A stretch of DNA of 64,000 nt, taken from assembly GCA_964601205.1 (NCBI GenBank), contig CAZRML010000008.1, positions 23,906 through 87,905 of the forward strand, read 5' to 3'. Positions within the stretch are counted from its first letter, which is position 1. Every line of letters begins with the position of its first letter. Source of the stretch: JAQVEM01 sp964601205 (GTDB lineage Bacteria; Actinomycetota; Humimicrobiia; Humimicrobiales; Humimicrobiaceae). A program made the translations under genes and the position numbers. The notes under the pieces were generated by a model. The model was given only the letters and a program-made list of their open reading frames with translations, did no database searches and was not told the origin of the DNA. Positions 8,557 to 16,787 of this stretch are shown piece after piece.

Positions 8557-9702
8557 CTACTTCGCCGCCTCTATCAGAAGAAGATATTTAACCGGAGTTT
8601 TTCCTGGCAGACTCTCAAAAGATATTGAAATATTTCCATCATCATCAAAATTAATCAGCCCCTCTTTAATAGATTCTTTATCAACCTCTACGCTGTATCC
8701 GTCTATTGCCCTGATAAGATAACTCTCGGAATCTATAATTCCGCATACTTCAAATATATCACCCAGTTTAAGGTACTTTTCACCACCGTCTTCTGTGATC
8801 TCCATTATCTTAAAACCACTACCGACAGAAAAATACGCCGTTCTTCCGAGTAAAAAATAGTGAATATCTTTAACCCACATTCCTTCCGGTATATCCTCCG
8901 AAAGAAAAGCAGGTGAATCCGGCCCATCTACTTTTAAAAAAGCGTCCAGAAAAGTCCGGAAATCTTCCCTTTTTTCAAGACCGTCTATTGACTTTATTAA
9001 AACTATATCCATATCCTCTACATCTGACATGCCTTCTGCTATATCGCCCAGCTTTAAAACTTTATCCGGTTCACCATGATATTCATAATCCAGGGTGCTA
9101 ATAATTTTATCCAGGCTATCTATAAATACTATCCTTGTTATTTCTTCCATACCTCTTTCCGTAACGAGTTCAATTTTTACAAGATTTTTAACCCAGTATA
9201 ATGTAAACTCGCCCGGCACAACAGAACGCAGGGGTTTTTCCCAGTCCTCAAGTGGCTCTCCGTCAATCTCATAAGCAAGAATAATTTCTTCGTTTCTTAA
9301 AATCTCAGCGGCCACCTCTACTTTATAACCATCGCCCGCAATAAATTTTATCCCTTCTAATTTTTCCCGGGACAGACCTGTATATTCCTTTAATATATCA
9401 TCCAGAAGATATCCTTTTACCCTCCGGGTTATTGCCTCCCCGTCATCTGAAATAGCCGGCACTTCTCTGTCAACTTCATGGAACTGCTTTAGTTCATAAG
9501 TATCTATTAAAATATCGGTCCCGGAAAAAGATATGGTCAGGCCTCCTCCGGCCGGGCCTTCTTCCGTACTTTCATCTTTTGCCCCTCCACATCCGCTCAG
9601 GTATATTGCAGTGGTAAAAAAAATCAGAATCAGTGAAACAATAATTATCCCCGTCAGATTCCTTCTGGCTAAATTACTTCTAAAAACAACGAGTCTTTCC
9701 AT
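8557..9702 (-). CDS. Lipoprotein with three tandem molybdopterin-domain-like repeats
   Basis: About 381 residues. The signal peptide ends in lipobox LSGC (Cys near residue 38). Three consecutive domains follow, at roughly 56-180, 190-280 and 281-381. The first is closest to PF00174: VKGYLLDDIL, FIAGDGYKVEV, AYEIDGEPLEDWEKPLRSVV, YWVKNLVKIEL. The second (LIKSIDGLEK, MWVKDIHYFLL) and third (LIRAIDGYSVEV, PVKYLLLIEA) are diverged copies. ATG 9702 has a close AGGAAAG site; GTG 9741 with AAGG upstream is an alternative start. It is the first gene after the Moco-type leader. Confidence 0.7.
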   Translation of the reverse strand: MERLVVFRSNLARRNLTGIIIVSLILIFFTTAIYLSGCGGAKDESTEEGPAGGGLTISFSGTDILIDTYELKQFHEVDREVPAISDDGEAITRRVKGYLLDDILKEYTGLSREKLEGIKFIAGDGYKVEVAAEILRNEEIILAYEIDGEPLEDWEKPLRSVVPGEFTLYWVKNLVKIELVTERGMEEITRIVFIDSLDKIISTLDYEYHGEPDKVLKLGDIAEGMSDVEDMDIVLIKSIDGLEKREDFRTFLDAFLKVDGPDSPAFLSEDIPEGMWVKDIHYFLLGRTAYFSVGSGFKIMEITEDGGEKYLKLGDIFEVCGIIDSESYLIRAIDGYSVEVDKESIKEGLINFDDDGNISISFESLPGKTPVKYLLLIEAAK

Positions 9703-9754
9703 TACTTTCCTTTCTAAAAATAAAAAATCTTCTTCCAGCACAGAAGAAGACCTT

Positions 9755-9785
9755 AAATAAACTACATAAAAAATGCAGCTTATTT
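9755..9785 (-). promoter_or_regulatory. Hairpin between riboswitch and first gene (possible expression platform)
   Basis: On the minus strand a continuous 13-bp stem with two G-U pairs encloses a five-T loop. It begins 12 bases after the 3' end of the aptamer. AAGG follows directly after the stem, close to the GTG start at 9741. There is no U-tract after it, so it does not look like a classical terminator. Control of ribosome access is more likely, but that is inference. Confidence 0.5.
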
Positions 9786-9797
9786 ATTAATTTAGAT

Positions 9798-9894
9798 AAC
9801 CCCTTTCCGCACCGGGAGGTTTGACCGTTACCAGTCAAGCCCTATCGGCCTACAATCCTTAGCGCTGCCTATTAGGAATTGCAGGCTCGGAGTT
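9798..9894 (-). ncRNA. Moco-type riboswitch (molybdenum/tungsten cofactor RNA motif)
   Basis: Read on the minus strand. The closing stem is AACUCC (9894-9889) with GGGGUU (9803-9798). Next comes a 12-bp stem with one bulged U, GCCUGCAAU...AUUGUAGGC. A 7-bp stem follows, capped by a GUAA (GNRA) tetraloop (UUGACUG/CGGUCAA). The 3' part reads ACCUCCCGGUGCGGAAAGG. From memory, the CUCCGAGCC 5' segment, GGCCGAUAGGGCU joiner and CCUCCCGGUGCGGAAAGG 3' segment match the Moco RNA motif. It precedes a run of genes ending in mobB, as expected for that class. Moco versus tungsten-cofactor preference cannot be decided by eye. Confidence 0.8.
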
Positions 9895-10066
9895 TTATTT
9901 TAATTTTTATTAAATACTTTTGATACCGTCACTGCCAGCCATGCATATGAGTTTTTTAAAAAGCCCTGATTCATTTAATATAAATATCTATTTCCCAATT
10001 AAATGTGAATTATAACAAATAAGAGAAAAGCTTACTATATCATTTGACCATTCAATAAAATCTTCT

Positions 10067-12097
10067 TTATCTTACTATCTTTAGAAATCTTGCATTTATG
10101 GCTACGATTATGGTGCTTAACGACATTAGAACCGCACCGATAGCCGGGCTCAGGATGATTCCAAAAGGAAATAAAACTCCTGCAGCCAGTGGCATGGCAA
10201 TGACATTATAACCTATAGCCCAGCCCAGGTTCTGTAGCATTTTTCTGTAAGTCGCTCTGGATAGATGAATTATAGACGCTACATCCAGAGGATTATTTCT
10301 TACCAGTATTATGTCTGCTGCTTCTACGGCCACATCTGTCCCTGCGCCAATAGCAATCCCTATATCCGCCCGGGCAAGAGCAGGTGCATCATTTATCCCA
10401 TCACCGGTCATAGCCACGGTCAATCCCCTGGATTGAACTTCTTTTATTTTATTTGATTTATCCTGTGGAAGTACCCCGGAAAAATACTCTTCAATCCCTG
10501 TTTCTTCAGCTACCCATTTTGCCACCTGACTGTTATCTCCGGTAAGCATCATCGGCTTTATACCCATTAGTTTAAGTTTTATTATTGCCTCTTTTGATTC
10601 TTCTCTGATTATATCCGCCAGAGCAATAGCTCCTGCCAGTTTATCCCCAATAATTATATACACCACTGTTTTCCCATGGCGGTTTAATTTATCTACAGCA
10701 CTGCTGTCTTTAATTTGTATATTATTTTTCGTTAGATACCCGATACTCATTACTTTTACTTCTCTCCCATTAACTATTGCATACACGCCCTCCCCGGTTA
10801 CAGATTTAAATCCGCTAACTTTATATCTACTTTTAGTTGAGCTGGCAATAGCACTGGCAATAGGATGCGCCGATTTTTCCTCAACAGAAGCTGCATATTT
10901 TAATATTTCATCATTATTAAAATCTTCAGACAAACTTATAACATCTGTTACCCCGAATTCACCCTTTGTAAGGGTTCCTGTTTTATCAAAAATTACAGCG
11001 TCTATCTTTCTGGCTCTCTCAAAAGCGGCCCTATTTCTTATAAGCAAGCCGTTTTTTGCCGAAAGAGCGGTAGAAACTGCTACCACCAGAGGTATAGCCA
11101 GGCCGAGAGCATGCGGGCATGTAATTACCATAACTGTGACTGTCCGCTCAAGAGAAAAAGCAAAATCTTTATTAATTACAAATAACCATATTATAAGCGT
11201 AATAGTTCCCGCAGATATAGCAACAACAGTCAGCCAGAATGCTGCCCGATCAGCAAGATTCTGGGTTCTTGATTTGCTGGACTGTGCTTCCCGTACCAAT
11301 TTTATTACTCCGGAAATAAAAGAATCTTCACCAGTTCTTTTAACTTCAACGGTTACCGAACCCTCGCCATTAATAGAACCTCCGATAACCTCCTTCCCCT
11401 CACTTCCGTGAACCGGTCTGGATTCACCTGTAAGCATAGCCTCGTTTATAGAAGTCTCTCCTTCTATTATGATTCCGTCTGCCGGAAATTTTTCTCCGGG
11501 CTTTACCAGCACTCTGTCAGCTTTTTTTAGCTCTTCTACAGATATATCGGTGATATTCCCCTCCCGGGTAATTTTGTGAGCATATCGAGGTATAAGCTTT
11601 ACCAGTTCTTCCAGTGCCCTGGAGGCGCCCATCACTGATTTCATCTCAACCCAGTGACCCAGAAGCATAATATCAACGAGGGTCGCGATCTCCCAGAAAA
11701 AAAATTCCCCTTCCATCCCAAACACCACCGCACTGCTGTAAATATAAGCAACAGAAATTGCCAGTCCAATTAAGGTCATCATTCCGGGTTGTTTTGACTT
11801 CAGTTCATTGTATGTACCCTTTAAAAACGGCCAGCCGCCATAGAAAAATATTACTGTAGCCAGAACAAAGAGAACATATTTATCACCGGTAAATTTTAAG
11901 ATATGTTCAAGATTTAGCAATCTCTGTATCAATGAAGAAAGCAGTAATACAGGAACAGTTAGAACTGTAGATATAATAAAGCGCTTTTTGAAATCTTCAA
12001 CCATGTGCTGGTGATGCCCGTGATTTTCGTGGTGATGCCCACGACTCATATCATGTTGTTCTATATTATGTTTATCGTGATTCATTATTTCTAACAT
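10067..12097 (-). CDS. copB: Copper-exporting P1B-type ATPase (CopB-like)
   Basis: A 676-residue heavy-metal P-type ATPase. The first 35 residues are very His-rich (GHHHENHGHHQH), and there is no CxxC metal domain. The membrane metal site is TCPHALGLAIPL, the CPH form that marks the CopB (P1B-3) group. MLTGES (actuator), FDKTGTLTKGE (phosphorylated Asp), MLTGDN, and GDGINDAPALARADIGIAIG are all intact. It should move copper (or silver) out of the cytoplasm. It stands alone upstream of the Moco-type leader, with no copper regulator beside it. Confidence 0.92.
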   Translation of the reverse strand: MLEIMNHDKHNIEQHDMSRGHHHENHGHHQHMVEDFKKRFIISTVLTVPVLLLSSLIQRLLNLEHILKFTGDKYVLFVLATVIFFYGGWPFLKGTYNELKSKQPGMMTLIGLAISVAYIYSSAVVFGMEGEFFFWEIATLVDIMLLGHWVEMKSVMGASRALEELVKLIPRYAHKITREGNITDISVEELKKADRVLVKPGEKFPADGIIIEGETSINEAMLTGESRPVHGSEGKEVIGGSINGEGSVTVEVKRTGEDSFISGVIKLVREAQSSKSRTQNLADRAAFWLTVVAISAGTITLIIWLFVINKDFAFSLERTVTVMVITCPHALGLAIPLVVAVSTALSAKNGLLIRNRAAFERARKIDAVIFDKTGTLTKGEFGVTDVISLSEDFNNDEILKYAASVEEKSAHPIASAIASSTKSRYKVSGFKSVTGEGVYAIVNGREVKVMSIGYLTKNNIQIKDSSAVDKLNRHGKTVVYIIIGDKLAGAIALADIIREESKEAIIKLKLMGIKPMMLTGDNSQVAKWVAEETGIEEYFSGVLPQDKSNKIKEVQSRGLTVAMTGDGINDAPALARADIGIAIGAGTDVAVEAADIILVRNNPLDVASIIHLSRATYRKMLQNLGWAIGYNVIAMPLAAGVLFPFGIILSPAIGAVLMSLSTIIVAINARFLKIVR

Positions 12098-12377
12098 TCA
12101 CTTTTATATAACTTTATTAATTTTATCAAAAATTCTATAAAAAAGTAAAAGTTACAGTAATTTACAGGAGCATCAACGATTATGAGAGTTCCGTTTAAAA
12201 CCACAACTCCGGCTTTTTATAAACAGTCAACCATTTACAGGAAAATAGGTTACTTATAAGCAAGCAGATTTATATAATTTACTTTTTTTGGGTACTTACG
12301 ATTGGACCATTTATTCTTTCAAAAAAAAATTCATAAAGTATATAATATATAAAAATATTAATCATTAATAAAAAAGC

Positions 12378-12623
12378 ATGGCCAATTTAATAACAGCTGA
12401 AATAGAAGCCGTACTGCCGGAATTGTTAAAACTTCTACCCCTGTTTATACCCCTGATTATAATTGAGTACGGGCTTATGATTTTTGCTCTGGTACAGGCT
12501 GTAAGAAATGAAGTTTCATATCTTCCAAGATGGGCCTGGATTTTAATAATAGTACTGGTTAATATCATCGGACCGGTTGTTTTTTTAATAGCAGGAAGGA
12601 AGAAAGAAACAGAAAATGATTGA
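12378..12623 (+). CDS. PLDc_N-domain small membrane protein (YxlE-like)
   Basis: An 81-residue protein with two transmembrane helices. LPRWAWILIIVLVNIIGPVV followed by a basic tail is the phospholipase D N-terminal-like (PLDc_N) pattern, without any catalytic domain. In Bacillus, yxlE of this type precedes an ABC ATPase (yxlF) and permease (yxlG), which is the order seen here. Its stop overlaps the ATPase start by eight bases. It is probably an accessory or anti-sigma-like membrane component; no sigma gene is next to it. Confidence 0.8.
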   Translation: MANLITAEIEAVLPELLKLLPLFIPLIIIEYGLMIFALVQAVRNEVSYLPRWAWILIIVLVNIIGPVVFLIAGRKKETEND

Positions 12624-13542
12624 AGTTACCGGATTGAGTAAAAAATATGGGAGCCTGGAAGCTCTAAAATCCATAAGTTTTAAGGTAGAAGAAGGCTCGG
12701 TATTCGGTTTTATCGGAAGAAACGGCGCCGGCAAGACAACCACCATGAATATCCTGACCGGCCTTTTAAAGTCTGATGAGGGAAAAATCTCAATAAAAGG
12801 GAAAGATTTCTTAAAGAATAAGCGCGAGCTATCAAGATTAATCGGATACTTACCGGAAACACCCTCTTTCTATGATTACATGAATTCTTATGAATACCTG
12901 AATTTTATGGGCGAGATAATAGGATGCCGTAGTAAGAATCTCAAAAAAACTGTTGAAGAATTACTGGATAAGGTTAAACTTACCAGACAGGGAAAAAGAC
13001 GTATCGGCGGATATTCAAGAGGTATGAAACAGAGACTGGCACTTGCAGTAGCATTTATGAACAGCCCTGAAATTCTCTTTCTCGACGAACCTGCCTCTGC
13101 CCTGGACCCCGAGGGGAGAATGGAAATGTTGGAACTCATTGAAGGAATGAGGGATGAACGAATAACCATTTTTCTTTCCACCCATATATTAAATGATGCA
13201 GAAAGAGTATGTGACAGAATATGCATCATAGATGAAGGAAAGATACTTTTAACCGAGAATTTATCCAGTTTATATAAAACATATATCCAGCCTATTATTG
13301 ATGTTGAATTTGAAGATGACCCGGAACCCGGGATTGAACCATTAAAAAAGCTTGAATGGATTGAAAACATTAATATAGACAGTCGCAAAGTAAGTATATA
13401 CGTTAAAGATATAAATACCGCCAGAAGAAAAGTTCTGAAGGAGATTGCAAATCTTGATGCCGGTATCACTAGCTACCGGATAAGAAAAAGCACGCTTGAA
13501 GATATTTTTATGAGAATGGTAGGTAAAAATGAACTCATTTAA
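12616..13542 (+). CDS. ABC transporter ATP-binding protein (YxlF/BcrA-type)
   Basis: A 308-residue ABC ATPase of the drug/bacteriocin-export class. Walker A is GRNGAGKTTTM, the Q-loop region is GYLPETPSFYDYM, the signature is YSRGMKQRLALA, Walker B is ILFLDEPASALDPEGR, and the switch His is in STHILND. The extra 80 residues after the ATPase core are usual for this group. It overlaps its neighbours on both sides (8 and 14 bases) and is coupled with the permease. The substrate is unknown. Confidence 0.9.
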   Translation: MIEVTGLSKKYGSLEALKSISFKVEEGSVFGFIGRNGAGKTTTMNILTGLLKSDEGKISIKGKDFLKNKRELSRLIGYLPETPSFYDYMNSYEYLNFMGEIIGCRSKNLKKTVEELLDKVKLTRQGKRRIGGYSRGMKQRLALAVAFMNSPEILFLDEPASALDPEGRMEMLELIEGMRDERITIFLSTHILNDAERVCDRICIIDEGKILLTENLSSLYKTYIQPIIDVEFEDDPEPGIEPLKKLEWIENINIDSRKVSIYVKDINTARRKVLKEIANLDAGITSYRIRKSTLEDIFMRMVGKNELI

Positions 13543-14296
13543 AGCTTACTTTAAAAAAGAAGCTATTGAAGCTCTAAGAACTCATAAATATCTAATTTTA
13601 TTTGTGGGCACCGTTTTCTGGGCTTTGCTTAATCCATTAATGCTGAAGCTTTTACCCATAATAATGAAAAATTATATCACCGCTGAACTAACTGATATTT
13701 TTACCTATTTTACACGCGACAGCGCTTTCCTGAATTTCCTCGGCGACCTGTTCGAGATGGGAACACTTTTTATTGCATTTTCACTTATGGGACTAATTTC
13801 CAATGAAGTCTACAGAAAAAAGCTGACTTTCCCTTATTCCAGAGGAGTAGACCCCGCCGGAATGGTGCTCGCAAAATATGTCCATTATGCTACTACTATT
13901 TCTATTTTTATATTAATGGCTTTCCTGACCAATTATTTCTATATTAACATCCTGTTCAGCGGGGGGATACTGTCAATTGGAATTGTATTAAAATCAGCAC
14001 TCTTGTACATATTTTATTACTGCATATTACTATCCATACTAATTTTCTTTAGCAGCATTTTTAAAAGAAGTTTAATCGCAGGGATAACCGTTCTGGTTCT
14101 TGGATACAGTTTAAGTTTGTTTAACCGGTTTAAAACTATAAGGGTTTATTTCCCCAATTACCTTTTATACAAAGCCGCCGATATACTTAATATTTTTGAC
14201 AGCTCCCTGGTAAGTACCGTAATCATTTATTTCTGCACAACCATACTGTTTGTTTTCTTAACCATATACCGCATGAAAAAAATTGATATTGCCTGA
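13529..14296 (+). CDS. ABC-2 type permease (YxlG-like)
   Basis: A 255-residue membrane protein with about six helices. Its start (NSFKAYFKKEAIEALRTHKY) has the amphipathic N terminus typical of ABC-2 permeases such as YxlG. A charged SNEVYRKKLTFPYSRGVDP loop is the probable coupling helix to the ATPase. It ends with TGA, showing TGA is a stop codon here. It forms a three-gene exporter unit with the two preceding genes. Confidence 0.85.
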   Translation: MNSFKAYFKKEAIEALRTHKYLILFVGTVFWALLNPLMLKLLPIIMKNYITAELTDIFTYFTRDSAFLNFLGDLFEMGTLFIAFSLMGLISNEVYRKKLTFPYSRGVDPAGMVLAKYVHYATTISIFILMAFLTNYFYINILFSGGILSIGIVLKSALLYIFYYCILLSILIFFSSIFKRSLIAGITVLVLGYSLSLFNRFKTIRVYFPNYLLYKAADILNIFDSSLVSTVIIYFCTTILFVFLTIYRMKKIDIA

Positions 14297-14322
14297 AGTT
14301 TGAAGATTATAGACGGTTAGAA

Positions 14323-15186
14323 TTAATTAACAAATCTGGCATATACATCACCGCTAAAAGAAGTTTTATAAGGTATGGACGTAAGAGCTTCACGTATCTC
14401 ACTGGCATCAACCCACTTATCCAGAGCAAAAGTCATAGTTTCGCCAAATGAGTAATTAAAATTAACCTCTCCAATTCTGGAAAGGTATTCTATTGATTGC
14501 ATAGCCTTTTCAATAAGTCCCGGCGTAGGTGTAAATTCAAAAGAAATAATCTTAATTGATTGAGAAAGTCCCTTTATAACCTGGTATTCAAATCCTTCAA
14601 CATCTATTTTACACATCTCCGGTATGCCGTACTCTTCAACCAGCTTATCTAAAGTGGTGACAGGAACTTTAACATTACCCTGCCACTGGAATGCTGAAGT
14701 AGAGGTAAAAAACATATCACTATTTCTTACAGAATCTATCCATTCTCTCGACATTGATGAAACAGTATGTGAATTACTCAGTATTAAGTTTCCTTCACCT
14801 TCTTCTGACCCCAGCGCCTTATGGACAAGGAAAACTTTATTATTATTCCCGTATTTTTTTTGTAATTTCCTCATACAAATATCCTGTGGCTCAATAGCCA
14901 CCACTGTAGCACCGAGCTCCAGGAAAATCTCGGTCCTGTTTCCTAAATTAGCACCTACATCAAAGCACAGGTCTCCTTCATTTACAAACCCGGAATAAAA
15001 TCTCATTAACTTCTTTTTACTCAAAATATTTGATACAGCCAGAACAGTAGAATATACAATATTATATAACCCGGTAAACCTGAGAACCTTAACAAAAGCA
15101 TTCAATGCTTTTATAGGTATTAAACCCGACTTGGTGCAGCTTGTTTTACTGTCATTTCTTATCTTAATTTTTTTTATATAATTCAT
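14323..15186 (-). CDS. FkbM-family SAM-dependent methyltransferase
   Basis: A 287-residue protein. Motif I is CFDVGANLGNRTEIFLELGA, and motif II is VVAIEPQ with the acidic residue binding the SAM ribose. CKIDVEGFEYQVIKGL is the FkbM hallmark DVEGxE. FkbM enzymes O-methylate sugars or small molecules. Genes for exopolysaccharide synthesis are not adjacent, although two GT2 enzymes occur elsewhere in the window. The N-terminal 70 residues are basic and not recognised. Confidence 0.85.
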   Translation of the reverse strand: MNYIKKIKIRNDSKTSCTKSGLIPIKALNAFVKVLRFTGLYNIVYSTVLAVSNILSKKKLMRFYSGFVNEGDLCFDVGANLGNRTEIFLELGATVVAIEPQDICMRKLQKKYGNNNKVFLVHKALGSEEGEGNLILSNSHTVSSMSREWIDSVRNSDMFFTSTSAFQWQGNVKVPVTTLDKLVEEYGIPEMCKIDVEGFEYQVIKGLSQSIKIISFEFTPTPGLIEKAMQSIEYLSRIGEVNFNYSFGETMTFALDKWVDASEIREALTSIPYKTSFSGDVYARFVN

Positions 15187-15426
15187 AATACCCGGTTTAA
15201 ACCATCACCCCACTGAAAGGTTTACATACACAAAAAATCAGATATAGAAGCACTAATTAGAATAATACTACCACCGTAAAAATACCATGAAGCATAGCCT
15301 TAAAGATTTTTAGCAGATAAAAGGCAAAAAACGTTGATATATAATATACAGATTTTATCTATATCCCTTTTATCTGCTATTAGATTAAATCAATTTTATA
15401 TCGAAGTTTAATTATTTAACATAATA

Positions 15427-15693
15427 TTAATATCTTCGATATTCTCTCTGCGGTCTTTCTCTTCTGGGACGAGCTTCATCAACTTTTAAAGTACGGCCTG
15501 AAAAATCAGTGCCGTCCAGTTCCTCTTTCGCTTTTTCCGCTTCAGATGGATCAGACATCTCCACAAACCCGAACCCTCTGCCCGGGATTATGTCAATCTG
15601 ATTGACTTTGCCGTACTTAGAGAATAGCTCTTCAAGCTGCTCATTAGTAGCGGAATAATCAAGATTTCCAACATATAGCTTACTACCTTGCAT
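15427..15693 (-). CDS. RNA-recognition-motif (RRM) protein
   Basis: An 88-residue single-RRM protein. RNP2 is KLYVGNLDY, RNP1 is GRGFGFVEM, and a basic, Arg-rich tail (RPRRERPQREYRRY) follows. A strong AAGGAGG site precedes the ATG. Small RRM proteins of this kind in bacteria bind single-stranded RNA and are often cold-induced. The 5' region is long and non-coding, which would fit leader-based control, but no known leader was recognised. Confidence 0.92.
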   Translation of the reverse strand: MQGSKLYVGNLDYSATNEQLEELFSKYGKVNQIDIIPGRGFGFVEMSDPSEAEKAKEELDGTDFSGRTLKVDEARPRRERPQREYRRY

Positions 15694-16122
15694 TTATCTA
15701 ACCTCCTTCTTCTCATTTCCTCAAGCCTAATAACATTACCTTTGGAGGTAGAAGCAAGATATTTGCCCTCTCACTATGAAGCAATATTATTAAACATAAG
15801 ATAGTAAAATATTATAACTTTTTTTGAGGAAAATAGCCAATAACTCTTTTTATAATAAAATTTAAAAAAAATGTTAACTTTTGATTTATCGAAATTCCGC
15901 TTATCCTGCAATGCAGCAATTCCACCTGATAGCATCCCTTTATTAAATATTTCATGTTTAAGTCAGATACACTTTCTACACAGCCAGGCCCGGCCATCCT
16001 GCCGGCCAGCAGGCAGAGTGTCCGGCTGCCTGACTGTTACATAAAGAGCCTTGCCAATCTTTTTAAATCATTATTTTAAACGTCTTCTTAATATTATAAA
16101 ATTTTTATGATAGATTATATAC
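15694..16122. other. Intergenic region with a GC-rich inverted-repeat patch
   Basis: This 429-base gap separates the divergent RRM and PlsY-like genes. Most is AT-rich and carries no convincing gene. At 15982-16036 there is a sharply GC-rich patch containing nested inverted repeats, for example CAGGCAG (16010-16016) with CTGCCTG (16026-16032), and overlapping GGCCGG/CCGGCC pairs. It could be a small dispersed repeat of the REP type or a structured transcript end. Only one copy is visible here. Confidence 0.4.
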
Positions 16123-16767
16123 ATGGATAATATACAAATATTTGAACTTATAAGAAACGCCGGGCTAATACTAATATGCTACCTGATAGGGGCCATACCT
16201 TTTTGTAATGTCATAGCTAAAATTCACAGTAATAAAGACTTAAGAGAGATTGGAGACAAAAACCCCGGCGGGTGGAATCTTGTGTATAGCATATCAAAGT
16301 CCTGGGGAGTTCTGGGAATAATGTTTGACATCCTGAAAGGCTTTTTACCCTATTTCATTATCCTGAGAATTACCGGTTCAGAAATGGTGGCCATACTTGC
16401 AGGTTGCGCCGCAGTAGCAGGACATAACTATTCGCCCTACATGAAAATGACAGGCGGCAAAGGGCTGGCATCCACAATCGGCTTTCTTATTGCAGCAAGT
16501 CCATTTACTATCCTGGCTTTTGGGTCCAGTATAGTCCTGTCAATTTTAATTACAAAGAACATGATATGGTCTGTGATTTCAGCCATTGTTTTCTCGGGCG
16601 TATTCCTGTATCTGTTAAAGAACTCTACACTGTATTTAATTATGGCAATTTTTCTTCTAATGATTATCATACCCAAATATATTAACCATTCAATAACCAT
16701 TGCCCATAATTTTAAATTTAGAAAGGAAAAAACTTTAAAGGATCTGTTCACACCAAAGATAAGATAA
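16123..16767 (+). CDS. plsY: Glycerol-3-phosphate acyltransferase, PlsY-like
   Basis: A 214-residue membrane protein with about five helices. LILICYLIGAIPFCNVIAK, then GDKNPGGWN, and later VAGHNYSPYMKMTGGKGLAST match the PlsY motifs (motif 1 GSxNxGATN, motif 2 AxxGHxxPxxxxFKGGKG). Motif 1 is diverged (KNPGGWN), so it may be a PlsY paralogue. PlsY acylates glycerol-3-phosphate from acyl-phosphate at the membrane. No obvious ribosome-binding site precedes the ATG. Confidence 0.8.
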   Translation: MDNIQIFELIRNAGLILICYLIGAIPFCNVIAKIHSNKDLREIGDKNPGGWNLVYSISKSWGVLGIMFDILKGFLPYFIILRITGSEMVAILAGCAAVAGHNYSPYMKMTGGKGLASTIGFLIAASPFTILAFGSSIVLSILITKNMIWSVISAIVFSGVFLYLLKNSTLYLIMAIFLLMIIIPKYINHSITIAHNFKFRKEKTLKDLFTPKIR

Positions 16768-16787
16768 TTATTCTGGTCTTATACCTT

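Noticed and set aside
15812..15997. A 61-codon minus-strand open frame in the RRM-PlsY gap
   Set aside because: Composition is not protein-like, part lies in the GC-rich inverted-repeat patch, and there is no ribosome-binding site or recognisable motif.
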